A stretch of DNA of 64,000 nucleotides from Denitromonas ohlonensis (lineage in GTDB: Bacteria > Pseudomonadota > Gammaproteobacteria > Burkholderiales > Rhodocyclaceae): contig NZ_VMNI01000001.1 of assembly GCF_007625205.1 (NCBI RefSeq), positions 81,289-145,288 on the forward strand, given 5' to 3'. The notes below the pieces were generated by a model. It saw only the letters and a program-made list of their open reading frames with translations. It did not search any database and had not been told where the DNA came from. Below are positions 41,962-49,822 of this stretch, piece by piece. The translations under genes and the position numbers were made by a program. The stretch's first letter is position 1, and each line of letters starts with the position of its first letter.

Positions 41962-42438
41962 TTACGGCAGATTTAGCACGAAAGAGATGCTCGGCTCCCG
42001 GTCCACATAGACCCGGCGAACCACCGGCGCGTGTTGCACCACCGGGCGATAGCCGTAGTAACCATAGGCCGGCGCATTGCGATGGCCGCGATGCCAGCCA
42101 CGGTCGTTATGGTCGCGGCGGCTCACCTGGCGGTCATGCCGCTCACGGTAAATGTGGCGGTCCTGACGGGCGACTTCCTTGTGGATGCGCGCCCGCTCGT
42201 TGCGACTCACATGCCCGTCGGCCCGAGCCCGATCCTGCATGCGATCAATGCGGTTCTGCCCGCGATCGAGTCGGCGCGCTTCGGGGCGGGTCAAATCGCC
42301 CGAGCGCACGCCGCGGTCAATACGATGCTGCTGGCGATCCTGGCGAGCATCCACCCGATCACCGCCGCGCTCTGCCATGGCCGGCACCGACAGCGTGCAG
42401 GCCGCAATGATGGCGCCAAGCGTAATGAGTGTCTTCAT
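41962..42438 (-). CDS. Secreted basic Arg/His/Asp-rich protein of unknown function
   Basis: A 158-residue protein with signal peptide MKTLITLGAIIAACTLSVPAMA. The mature part is rich in R, D, H and Q in a loose repeating pattern (RIDRGVRSGDLTRPEARRLDR, RIDRMQDRARADGHVSRNERAR), resembling two helix-loop-helix units with D-x-D-G-like turns (ARADGHVSRNE), followed by a Tyr/Pro-rich tail. Related small periplasmic proteins are common in beta- and gammaproteobacteria without known role. AGGAG precedes the ATG. A hairpin at 41901-41940 downstream lacks a T-run. Confidence 0.75.
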   Translation of the reverse strand: MKTLITLGAIIAACTLSVPAMAERGGDRVDARQDRQQHRIDRGVRSGDLTRPEARRLDRGQNRIDRMQDRARADGHVSRNERARIHKEVARQDRHIYRERHDRQVSRRDHNDRGWHRGHRNAPAYGYYGYRPVVQHAPVVRRVYVDREPSISFVLNLP

Positions 42439-42567
42439 GATCAAACTCCTGTTCAGTGTGTGTGAGTGGGGCCCACACCGGCAATAACGCCGACCCACCG
42501 CGAACGGAAGACAAACCGGTTGTAAGCATTGGTAAGCGCTCGCCATGCAACCTGCCGCCACCACCGC

Positions 42568-42573
42568 TACAAT
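42568..42573 (+). promoter_or_regulatory. -10 element candidate for the cobalamin adenosyltransferase
   Basis: TACAAT, 33 bp before the ATG at 42606, with ATGCAA 17 bp upstream as a weak -35 (three of six bases). Confidence 0.35.
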
Positions 42574-42605
42574 CGGGCAACATCAATCAACCACAAGACA
42601 CCGCC

Positions 42606-43157
42606 ATGGGACACCGCCTCTCCAAGATCTACACCCGCACCGGCGACGCCGGCACCACCGGCCTCGGCGACGGCAATCGCGTCTCCAAGAACAGCCTGCG
42701 CATCCACTCGCTGGGTGAAATCGACGAACTCAACGCCTGCGTCGGCCTGCTGCTCACCGAGACCCTGCCCGACGACGTACGCGCCCTGCTCACCGACGTG
42801 CAGCACGACCTCTTCGATCTGGGCGGCGAAGTGTGCATCCCCGGCATGAGCATGATCTCCACCAAACAGGTCGACAAACTCGAAGCCGCGCTCGACGCCT
42901 GGAACGAAGACCTCTCCCCGCTCAAAGACTTCATCCTCCCCGGCGGATCCCGCGCCGCCAGCCAGGCCCACCTGTGCCGCACCGTCTGCCGCCGCGCCGA
43001 ACGCATGCTGGTCGGTCTGGCGCAGGAAGAAGCCGTCAACGACGGCCCTCGTCAATACCTCAACCGACTGTCAGACCTGATGTTCGTGCTCGGGCGCCAT
43101 CTGAACAAGGTGGACGGGCATGGGGATGTGCTGTGGCAGAAAGGGAAGAACGCCTGA
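42606..43157 (+). CDS. ATP:cob(I)alamin adenosyltransferase, PduO type
   Basis: Adenosylates cob(I)alamin to coenzyme B12. The 183-residue protein has the N-terminal ATP-binding IYTRTGDAGTTGLGDGNRVSK, the helix GEIDELNACVGLLL, LPGGSRAASQAHLCRTVCRRAER near residue 125 and YLNRLSDLMFVLGR. These identify the PduO/MMAB group rather than CobA/BtuR. It is not in the cobalamin operon but completes the pathway to adenosylcobalamin, the presumed ligand of the riboswitch. No riboswitch precedes it. Confidence 0.95.
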   Translation: MGHRLSKIYTRTGDAGTTGLGDGNRVSKNSLRIHSLGEIDELNACVGLLLTETLPDDVRALLTDVQHDLFDLGGEVCIPGMSMISTKQVDKLEAALDAWNEDLSPLKDFILPGGSRAASQAHLCRTVCRRAERMLVGLAQEEAVNDGPRQYLNRLSDLMFVLGRHLNKVDGHGDVLWQKGKNA

Positions 43158-43175
43158 GGGGCGTGAGAATTGAGG

Positions 43176-43267
43176 CGTAGCTTGGGTTGAGCGCAGCGAA
43201 TCCCAACACATATCGTCTCCGAACCATCCGTTGCCGTTGGGCCTCGCGTTGCTCAACCCAAGCTACG
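43176..43267. repeat. Large inverted-repeat intergenic element (REP-like)
   Basis: CGTAGCTTGGGTTGAGC at the left end pairs with GCTCAACCCAAGCTACG at the right end, a perfect 17-bp terminal inverted repeat. Inside are GAATCCCAAC and GTTGGGCCTCGC. This GTAG-TTGGGTTGAGC...CCCAAC sequence is a widespread interspersed repeat in proteobacteria. It sits between the adenosyltransferase and msrA genes and could fold as one long hairpin and act as a transcription end. Confidence 0.7.
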
Positions 43268-43290
43268 CAGACTGCGCAAACAGGAGCGCC

Positions 43291-43893
43291 ATGAAGCACT
43301 CGCCCCGCACCTCACGGCTAGTCACAGGCATGGCACTGCTCCTCGCCAGCCTTGGCGCGCCCGCCGACGCGGCTTCCGACGCCGTGGCCACCTTTGCCGG
43401 CGGCTGCTTCTGGTCGCTGGAGGCCGCCTTCGACAAGCTCCCCGGCGTGCTGGAAACCACCACCGGCTACACCGGCGGCCACGACGACGCGCCCACCTAC
43501 GAGCGCGTCACCACCGGCAAAACCGGCCACCGCGAAGCTGTGCAAGTGCGCTACGACCCCGACCGGCTCGACTACGAAACCTTGCTCGTCGCCTACTGGC
43601 ACAGCATCAACCCCATCGACCGCCAGGGCCAGTTCTGCGATGTGGGGCCCTCCTACACCACCGCGATCTACGCTCACACGCCCCGCCAGCGACGCCTCGC
43701 CGAAGAGTCCCGCACGGTGCTCGCGCAGCTCAAGTTCCGCCGCGAACTGGCCACTGAAATCCAGGATGCCGCGCGCTTCTACCCCGCCGAGGCGGTGCAC
43801 CAGGATTTCGCCCGACAACGCCCCGAGGCCTACGCTCGCTATCGCCGACAGTGCGGTACCGATGCCACGCTGTCGGTGATCTGGGGGCGGTAG
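43291..43893 (+). CDS. msrA: Peptide-methionine (S)-S-oxide reductase MsrA, exported form
   Basis: Repairs methionine-S-sulfoxide. The 200-residue protein has a signal peptide (KHSPRTSRLVTGMALLLASLGAPADA), then the catalytic VATFAGGCFWSLEAAFDKLPGV with the nucleophile cysteine near residue 39, TTTGYTGGHDDAPTYE, and FCDVGPSYTTAIY. A C-terminal RRQCGTD cysteine may resolve. ATG 43291 follows AGGAG; the in-frame upstream ORF overlaps the repeat element and is not coding. Export points to repair of periplasmic proteins, in line with peroxide defence elsewhere. Confidence 0.93.
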   Translation: MKHSPRTSRLVTGMALLLASLGAPADAASDAVATFAGGCFWSLEAAFDKLPGVLETTTGYTGGHDDAPTYERVTTGKTGHREAVQVRYDPDRLDYETLLVAYWHSINPIDRQGQFCDVGPSYTTAIYAHTPRQRRLAEESRTVLAQLKFRRELATEIQDAARFYPAEAVHQDFARQRPEAYARYRRQCGTDATLSVIWGR

Positions 43894-43937
43894 TACGGGC
43901 GATCTCTCGTCGAACAAACCGCGACCGACCACGCTTT

Positions 43938-43950
43938 ATTGGTATCCAAT
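43938..43950. promoter_or_regulatory. 13-bp palindrome in the promoter region of the lipoprotein gene
   Basis: ATTGG-TAT-CCAAT is a perfect inverted repeat, close to an AT-rich AATTTATAG stretch (about 43962) that could be a -10. It could be an operator of a GntR-like or similar regulator; no specific factor is suggested with confidence. Confidence 0.3.
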
Positions 43951-44024
43951 ACGGCTACAAGAATTTATAGTGTGCGGCCATCTCTGCGAGCGACATGTCA
44001 ATCGCTCAACACTCGAGGGTCTTC

Positions 44025-44459
44025 ATGCTTGCTCGCACCACCACTACGCTTATTGCCGCCGCCGTGCTTTCAGGTTGCGCCATCCATCAAAAAGTCACGC
44101 CGGTCGAAAAGTTCGATAGCAACGAAGTCTGCATTATCGAAAACTCGGCCGTGAAAGCGACTTTTCTTGACGCCTATCGCAATGCCCTCACCGCTAAAAA
44201 CTATGTCGTGAGAAAGCTGCCGGCAGCGTCTTCTTTCAACGACTGCGCGATCACCTCGACCTACACGGCAAACTGGCGCTGGGATCTCGCGCTCTATATG
44301 GCATATGCCGAAATCAAGGTTTACAAGCACGCCAAACCCGCTGGCGAAGCCACCTACGACTCGCTTCGCGGGGGCGCCAATATGGGCAAATTCATCGATG
44401 CCGAAGCAAAAATCGCCGAACTGGTGAACGCGCTTTTCCCGGGACAGGCCGCGCAGTAA
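44025..44459 (+). CDS. Small lipoprotein (possibly Sbal_3080 family)
   Basis: A 144-residue protein with lipoprotein signal TTTLIAAAVLSGC, the lipobox LSGC placing the acylated cysteine near residue 18. The mature part contains VCIIENSAVKATFLDAYRNAL, TSTYTANWRWDLALYMAYAEIKVYK and YDSLRGGANMGKFIDAEAKIAELVNALFPG, which remind me of the Sbal_3080 lipoprotein family; that name is from memory. An upstream ATG at 43995 is an alternative start. Function unknown. Confidence 0.75.
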   Translation: MLARTTTTLIAAAVLSGCAIHQKVTPVEKFDSNEVCIIENSAVKATFLDAYRNALTAKNYVVRKLPAASSFNDCAITSTYTANWRWDLALYMAYAEIKVYKHAKPAGEATYDSLRGGANMGKFIDAEAKIAELVNALFPGQAAQ

Positions 44460-44503
44460 GTCAGCCACCGCGCACGGGTCCCGTCAACGACGGGCAGGCA
44501 GAT

Positions 44504-44509
44504 TACAAT
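44504..44509 (+). promoter_or_regulatory. -10 element candidate for the RlmN-like gene
   Basis: TACAAT with CCGTCA exactly 17 bp upstream (three of six -35 bases), about 34 bp before the ATG at 44543. Confidence 0.4.
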
Positions 44510-44542
44510 CCTCCCTGATTCTCTTCTGCCAGCAGCCGCCCC

Positions 44543-45586
44543 ATGCATATCGACACCCTCCGTCAGCAGTTCCGCGACCTCGGCGCCAAGCCCTGCCATG
44601 AGGCGCGTCTGTTGCGCGCCTGGGCGCAACGGCTGCCGCTCGATGGCGGGCCGCGGCCGGCGGAGCATTTCTTGCCGCTGGCGGTGCGCAATGCGCTGCC
44701 GTCGATCACCCCGGTGCTCGACGGGCTGGCCACGCTGAAGTCTGAACACCCCGGCGAAGACGGCGCCTCGCGCTTGCTGGTGGAACTGGCCGACGGGCAA
44801 ACGGTGGAGAGCGTGCTGCTGCCGCGCGGCGGGCTGTGCGTATCGACCCAGCTCGGTTGTGCGGTCGGTTGCGTGTTCTGCATGACCGGTCGCGACGGTT
44901 TGATCCGCCAGCTCGGCAGCGCCGAAATCGTTGCGCAGGTGGTGCTGGCGCGGCGCATGCGGGCGGTGAAGAAAGTGGTGTTCATGGGCATGGGCGAGCC
45001 GGCGCACAACCTTGAGAACGTGCTCGAAGCCATCGACCTGCTCGGCTCCGAAGGCGCCATCGGCCACAAGAACCTGGTGTTTTCCACGGTGGGCGATCCG
45101 CGGGTGTTCGACGCCTTGCCGCGCCAGCGCATCAAGCCGGCGCTGGCGCTGTCGCTGCACACCGCCGACGCCGCGCTGCGCGAAAAGCTGCTGCCGCGCG
45201 CCCCGCGCATGACACCGGAAGAACTGGTCGAAGCCGGCGAGATCTACGCCCGTGCCACCGACTACCCCATCCAGTATCAATGGACGCTGATTGACGGTGT
45301 GAACGACAGCCCGGCCGAAATGGAAGGCATCGTGCGCCTGCTCAAGGGCAAGTTCGCGCTGATGAACCTGATCCCCTACAACGCCATCGACGGCCTCGAC
45401 TTCCGCCGCCCCAGCTGGGAGAAGGCCGCCGAGCACGCCCGCTTCCTGCACCGCGCCGGCATCCTCACCAAGCTGCGCCATTCCGCGGGGCAAGAGGTCG
45501 ATGGCGGCTGCGGTCAGTTGCGGGCGCGGCAGATTACCGTGGTGCGCCGACCACGCATCGCCGCAGCAAGCGATCAGGGGCGGTAG
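44543..45586 (+). CDS. RlmN/Cfr-family radical SAM RNA methyltransferase paralogue
   Basis: Radical SAM methyl synthase of 347 residues. The [4Fe-4S] motif is CAVGCVFC (CX3CX2C) near residue 114, the methyl-carrying cysteine corresponding to E. coli C355 is in DGGCGQLRAR near 330, and the C118 equivalent is in LCVSTQLG. Also VVFMGMGEPAHNLENV and ALALSLHTAD. Compared with RlmN the N-terminal domain and parts between motifs are divergent and the protein is shorter, so this is probably a paralogue of the housekeeping RlmN with a different RNA target. The 3' end overlaps the convergent AttH-like gene by 13 bp. Confidence 0.88.
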   Translation: MHIDTLRQQFRDLGAKPCHEARLLRAWAQRLPLDGGPRPAEHFLPLAVRNALPSITPVLDGLATLKSEHPGEDGASRLLVELADGQTVESVLLPRGGLCVSTQLGCAVGCVFCMTGRDGLIRQLGSAEIVAQVVLARRMRAVKKVVFMGMGEPAHNLENVLEAIDLLGSEGAIGHKNLVFSTVGDPRVFDALPRQRIKPALALSLHTADAALREKLLPRAPRMTPEELVEAGEIYARATDYPIQYQWTLIDGVNDSPAEMEGIVRLLKGKFALMNLIPYNAIDGLDFRRPSWEKAAEHARFLHRAGILTKLRHSAGQEVDGGCGQLRARQITVVRRPRIAAASDQGR

Positions 45587-46665
45587 CCAGTCATCTCCAG
45601 AAAGCCGACGCCACTCGCCCCCTCGTCCACCAGCACCACACCCTCCCAGTAGGGAAAGCGCCCGCCCATCCACTGGTCGTCGATGAGCGCGCGCACCGTC
45701 CATTCGCGCTTCAATCCGGGCAGACTCACCCGCCAGGTCAACGGCAAATCTCGGGTGGCCTCGGGGTTGGCCGCGGTCGGGGTGCGCACACGGCGGGTAT
45801 CGAGTACGGTCAGCTCAATCTCGTCGGCGCCCAGCGTGCGCGCTGTGCCGTCCGGGGCGACCCAGCTGCCGCTGAGCCAATGCTGGCCATCATCGTGGCG
45901 CAGGCGATACACCATCAGCGCATGCCCGTCTGCCAGATGCAGCGAGAACCAGTCCCAGCCCTGCTGGTTGTCGGCCAGCGGCTGCGAGCTCCATTCGCGG
46001 TCGAGCCAGCCGGTGCCGGTCAGCGCCGTCGCTTGGCCATCGACCACCACCGATCCACTCACCGAAATATGCGGCTGGCTGTAGTAATAGCTCGCCTGCC
46101 CCTGCGCCGATTTCTGGCTGTAGCCGCCCTTGCCTTGCAGCACCGGCGGCGTGTCGCTGGCCAGACGCATGTCGATCACCACCTCGCCCACCGTGAAGCG
46201 CAGCCGCCCCGGCAGCATGTCAGGGCCTTCGCTGATCAGCGACCAGTCGTCCAGCCAGGCGGCAAAGGCCCCGTTCTCAAGCCGCACATCGGCCTGCCCG
46301 ATGCCACCTCGGGCAAAGCGCTGCTCATGGCGGTGGCCGTCGGGCGTGGTGATGGCGGCGTGGGCCATCCAGATCTGGTTGCTGTCCCACCCGTCGGTTT
46401 TGGTCGCCGGGCTCGTGGCCTGGCGGAACAGCGTCCATTGCAGGCCCCAGTCGCGCCCCTTGGCGTCCTTGAGATTGGCGGTGAGATACCACCATTCGAT
46501 GCGGTAGTCCGGGTGCGGCAGATGATCGGCCGGGAAGCTGAAGGCGCGGCCAGGCACCACCGTGGCATAGCCCTCGCCGGTGCTGCGCAACACCTGGTAG
46601 GGGTCGCCCTGCGCGGCCGCCGGGCCGATCAGCAAGGCGAGCGCCAGCAGGAAAATGGCTTTCAT
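45574..46665 (-). CDS. AttH-like secreted lipocalin-type protein (CrtC/AttH family)
   Basis: A 363-residue exported protein with signal peptide MKAIFLLALALLIGPAAAQ. The family shows YRIEWWYLTANLKDAKGRDWGLQWTLFR near residue 55, LTGTGWLDREWSSQPLADNQQGWDWFSLHL in the middle, and a C-terminal EWTVRALIDDQWMGGRFPYWEG. These are AttH/CrtC-like beta-barrel proteins, AttH being part of the Agrobacterium attEFGH ABC operon. Its ATG overlaps the permease stop (ATGA). Likely acts on or carries a lipid-like substrate of the transporter, by inference. Confidence 0.9.
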   Translation of the reverse strand: MKAIFLLALALLIGPAAAQGDPYQVLRSTGEGYATVVPGRAFSFPADHLPHPDYRIEWWYLTANLKDAKGRDWGLQWTLFRQATSPATKTDGWDSNQIWMAHAAITTPDGHRHEQRFARGGIGQADVRLENGAFAAWLDDWSLISEGPDMLPGRLRFTVGEVVIDMRLASDTPPVLQGKGGYSQKSAQGQASYYYSQPHISVSGSVVVDGQATALTGTGWLDREWSSQPLADNQQGWDWFSLHLADGHALMVYRLRHDDGQHWLSGSWVAPDGTARTLGADEIELTVLDTRRVRTPTAANPEATRDLPLTWRVSLPGLKREWTVRALIDDQWMGGRFPYWEGVVLVDEGASGVGFLEMTGYRP

Positions 46666-49163
46666 TGCGCGCTCCCCAGTTGCGCCATGGCCTGCGGCAG
46701 TTTGCGCGTGAGCTGGCTGAGCACGATTATCAGCACCAGCACGACAATGCCGGCGCTGAGCAGGCCGAGCTTGAGCGCCGGCTGCGGTGACCACAGCATG
46801 GGCATGCTCCAACCGAAGGACATCACGTTGAGCTCGTGAATCAGCAGCCACGACAGCAGCGCGCCTAGCGGGATCGCGGCCAGCCAGGTGAGCGTCACGA
46901 ACAGCGCGAGCGGCACCGCGATCACCCGCAGCAACTCGCGCCGGGTCACGCCCAGCGCGCGCCACTGCGCGAACTCGGGCAGGCGCTCGTGCAGGATCGC
47001 GAGCAGCGCGGTGAGCAGCGCGGCGCCGGCCACCAGCAAGGTGAGCGTGTTCATGGCGGCGGTCATGGCAAAGGTGCGATCGAAGATCTTCATCGACAGC
47101 CGCTTGATGTCGCCCTGCGCGAACCACTCGCCGGGCTGGGCGCCGGCGGCCACCAGCGCGGTCTCGGCGGTTTCGCCACTCACGCCGGGTTTGAGCCACA
47201 GGGCGAGCCCGGTCGAGTGCACATCGCGCCAGCGGCGGGCCACTTCCTCGCGCGGCAGGTAAAACTGAAAATACGGATTGCCATAGTCATGAAAGAAGCC
47301 GGCCACGGTGTAGTCGGTGGCGCCGCCATCGGTGGGCAGCGTCACCGTCTGGCCGAGGCGCAGGCCGCCGAGGTAGTGCGCTTGCTCGTTGGCGAGAATC
47401 CGCCGGTCACCGCCCGACCAGCGCGCCAGCGCGTCCGGCTCGGCCTGCGCCAGCGGTAAGGCGCGGGTGTCCGGCGTGGCGGTGTCGAGGCCATACACCT
47501 TGGTCGGCCGGCCCTGCCAGCGGATCGTCACGCCGGTGCGCGCGTGCGCAGTAGCCAACCAGTCGGCATTGCCCGGGTCGGCCACAAAGCGGCGTGTGTC
47601 GAGCTGCGCGCTGTTCACATACATGTCGGCGCCAATGCGCTGGTCCAGCCAGCCGGCCAGCGCGGTGCGAAAGCTGCCGACCAGGGTTTCGACGCCGAGG
47701 TTGGCGGTCAGCGCCAGCAGCAGCGCCATCATCGCCGTGCGCAGTGCCGGCAGTTGTGCCCAGCCATCGCTGACAATCCAGCGCTGCACCAGCGGCGCGC
47801 CCGCCAGGGCGCGGCCGAGCAGGCGATGGGCGCTGGCCAGCGCCTGCGGCAAGGCCCAGGCCGCGGCGAACAACACCAGACCGAGCAGCACGAAGCCTTC
47901 GATCACCGTGCCCATCTGCCAATACACGCCGGCCGCCGCCAGCGCCAGCGCACCAGCGCCGACCAGCAGCACCCGCCGCGCCCGCGCCTCGGCCATCACG
48001 CCCGCCGACGCACTGCCACCGGGCAAGACCGGACCGCGCAATTGCAACAGCAGCGGCCAGGCCAGCGCAAAGGCGAGGCCGACCAGCGTCATTCCCCAGG
48101 CGATGGCGATGGTCACCGGGTCGAGCAGCAGATCGGCCCCGACCACCGCGCCGTACAAGTTCTGCAAGCTGGCGCTGACGCTGGGCAACAGCGCATGACT
48201 GATCCCCCAGCCCGCCAGCAAACCGAACGCGCTGCCAAGCACGCTCCACACCAGTGTCTCGGCCACAATCGCCAATGCCAGCGCACGCACGCTGACGCCC
48301 ACCAGACGCAGCGTGCGCAAGGTCGGGCGGCGATACCACAGCGAAAACCGCACGGCGTTGAAGACGATGAACAGGCCAACCGCGAAGGACAGCAGGCTCA
48401 TCGCGGTGAGCTGGGTGTGCAGGCTGGCGGTGAGCTGGGTGAGGTCGAGGCGCTGCTGGTTGGCGTCGAGCATGAGATCGGCGGGCAAGGCCGCAGCGAG
48501 GCGCGCGACCTCGTCGGGCAACACCGGCCCGACCGCCAGCGCGGTAAAGCGGTCGCGGCCGAGCAGCGAGAGCGCGGCGCCCACATCCATGAAAATCTGC
48601 CGGCCTTGCTGTTCGCGCGCGGCGATCACCGCCGGCGGCAACCGTCGGCCATCGTGCAGCCTCAGTTGCTCGCCCTCGGCGATACCCAGCTCACTCGCCA
48701 CCGCCGCCGGAACCCATGCCTGATAGGGCGGCTGAACAAACGCCAGCCAATCGAGGCTGGCATTGTCGAAGGCGTCGCCGCCCTCGCCCGCCATGCCGGT
48801 CGGCAGCGCCAGCAGGTCGGTGGCGATGATCGCCAGCGGCGCGTTGTCGGCGGTCGACACCCGCGCCTGCACCACCGGAAACACCTGGCGAAAACCGGCG
48901 CGGCGCAGCGCGATGTAGTCGGCTTGTGCCACGCCGGCGCCGCTGCGACTGCGAATCCAGTGACTGGCCTGCGCGCCAAGCACGAAGTCGGCCTCGGCAT
49001 AGCTGGCCCGCGCATGGCTGTTGATGATCTGCACCGCCGACCACAGCGCCACGCCCGCCACCAGCCCGGCGAGCAGAAACACCGCCTGCCAGGGGTGGCG
49101 CCAGTAGTGACTGAGCAGCGCGCGAATGACGCCGCCGAGCCGCTCCGGTTCAGCCCGGTTCAT
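46662..49163 (-). CDS. FtsX-type ABC transporter permease (AttF/G-like)
   Basis: An 833-residue permease with two FtsX domains: N-terminal helix (LLAGLVAGVALWSAVQI), large periplasmic part, three helices (about 260-400), further helices, a second periplasmic part and the C-terminal FtsX domain (TLTLLVAGAALLTALLAILHERLPEFAQWRALGVTRRELLRVI). The architecture is that of LolCE/AttFG-like lipoprotein- or lipid-handling exporters fused into one chain. Start ATG 49163 overlaps the ATPase stop; an in-frame ATG 18 bases upstream is possible. Coupled to the AttH-like gene. Confidence 0.9.
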   Translation of the reverse strand: MNRAEPERLGGVIRALLSHYWRHPWQAVFLLAGLVAGVALWSAVQIINSHARASYAEADFVLGAQASHWIRSRSGAGVAQADYIALRRAGFRQVFPVVQARVSTADNAPLAIIATDLLALPTGMAGEGGDAFDNASLDWLAFVQPPYQAWVPAAVASELGIAEGEQLRLHDGRRLPPAVIAAREQQGRQIFMDVGAALSLLGRDRFTALAVGPVLPDEVARLAAALPADLMLDANQQRLDLTQLTASLHTQLTAMSLLSFAVGLFIVFNAVRFSLWYRRPTLRTLRLVGVSVRALALAIVAETLVWSVLGSAFGLLAGWGISHALLPSVSASLQNLYGAVVGADLLLDPVTIAIAWGMTLVGLAFALAWPLLLQLRGPVLPGGSASAGVMAEARARRVLLVGAGALALAAAGVYWQMGTVIEGFVLLGLVLFAAAWALPQALASAHRLLGRALAGAPLVQRWIVSDGWAQLPALRTAMMALLLALTANLGVETLVGSFRTALAGWLDQRIGADMYVNSAQLDTRRFVADPGNADWLATAHARTGVTIRWQGRPTKVYGLDTATPDTRALPLAQAEPDALARWSGGDRRILANEQAHYLGGLRLGQTVTLPTDGGATDYTVAGFFHDYGNPYFQFYLPREEVARRWRDVHSTGLALWLKPGVSGETAETALVAAGAQPGEWFAQGDIKRLSMKIFDRTFAMTAAMNTLTLLVAGAALLTALLAILHERLPEFAQWRALGVTRRELLRVIAVPLALFVTLTWLAAIPLGALLSWLLIHELNVMSFGWSMPMLWSPQPALKLGLLSAGIVVLVLIIVLSQLTRKLPQAMAQLGSAQ

Positions 49164-49815
49164 GGTGCAGGCGGCCCTCACGCAGCCACAGCCGGCGGTC
49201 GAGATAGTCGGCCATGTCGCGGCTATGGGTGACCATCAGCAAGGCGCTGCCGGCGGCTTTAACGAGATCGCGAAACAGCGCCATCACCGCACCACTGCTG
49301 CGCTCGTCGAGGTTGCCGGTGGGCTCGTCGGCGAGCACCAGCGCGGGCCGATGCAGCAAGGCACGGGCAATCGCCACGCGCTGTTGCTGGCCACCGGAGA
49401 GCTGGTGGGGATATTTGTCGAGCTGGGTGGCCAGGCCGAGACGGTCGATCAACTCGGCTTCGAAGGCCGCATCAAGCCGGCCACACAGCGCCGCCTGAAA
49501 GCGGATATTGTCGGCCACGCTGAGCGTGCCGATCAGGTGAAACTGCTGAAACACCAGGCTGACCGTGCCACGGCGCAGCGCCGCCAGCGCGCGATCATCC
49601 ATCGCCGCCAGCGTCTGCCCGCCCACCTGAATGATGCCGGCGTCCGGCGTATCGAGCCCGGCCGCCAGATGCAGCAAGGTGCTCTTGCCACTGCCGCTCT
49701 CGCCGAGCAGCGCCACCGCCTCACCGGCAGCGATGGCCAGATCCACCCCGGCCAGCACGGTCACCTCGCCTTCAGGCTGGGCGTAGCGTTTGACGACCCC
49801 GCTGAAACTCAGCAT
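49150..49815 (-). CDS. ABC transporter ATP-binding protein (AttE/LolD-like)
   Basis: Nucleotide-binding subunit of about 221 residues: Walker [10 protein letters not shown] near 40, Q-loop LVFQQFHLI, signature [16 protein letters not shown] and Walker [16 protein letters not shown] 49815 ([14 protein letters not shown]) is chosen; the frame is open for 13 more codons that overlap the ChaN-PDZ stop. First gene of the ATPase, permease, AttH-like trio, directly following ChaN-PDZ. Confidence 0.93.
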   Translation of the reverse strand: MLSFSGVVKRYAQPEGEVTVLAGVDLAIAAGEAVALLGESGSGKSTLLHLAAGLDTPDAGIIQVGGQTLAAMDDRALAALRRGTVSLVFQQFHLIGTLSVADNIRFQAALCGRLDAAFEAELIDRLGLATQLDKYPHQLSGGQQQRVAIARALLHRPALVLADEPTGNLDERSSGAVMALFRDLVKAAGSALLMVTHSRDMADYLDRRLWLREGRLHHEPG

Positions 49816-49822
49816 GCGTGCC

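Noticed and set aside
45574..47199. AttH-like gene beginning far upstream inside the permease
   Set aside because: Residues before 46665 are an arginine-rich out-of-frame reading of the permease gene; the signal peptide begins at 46665.
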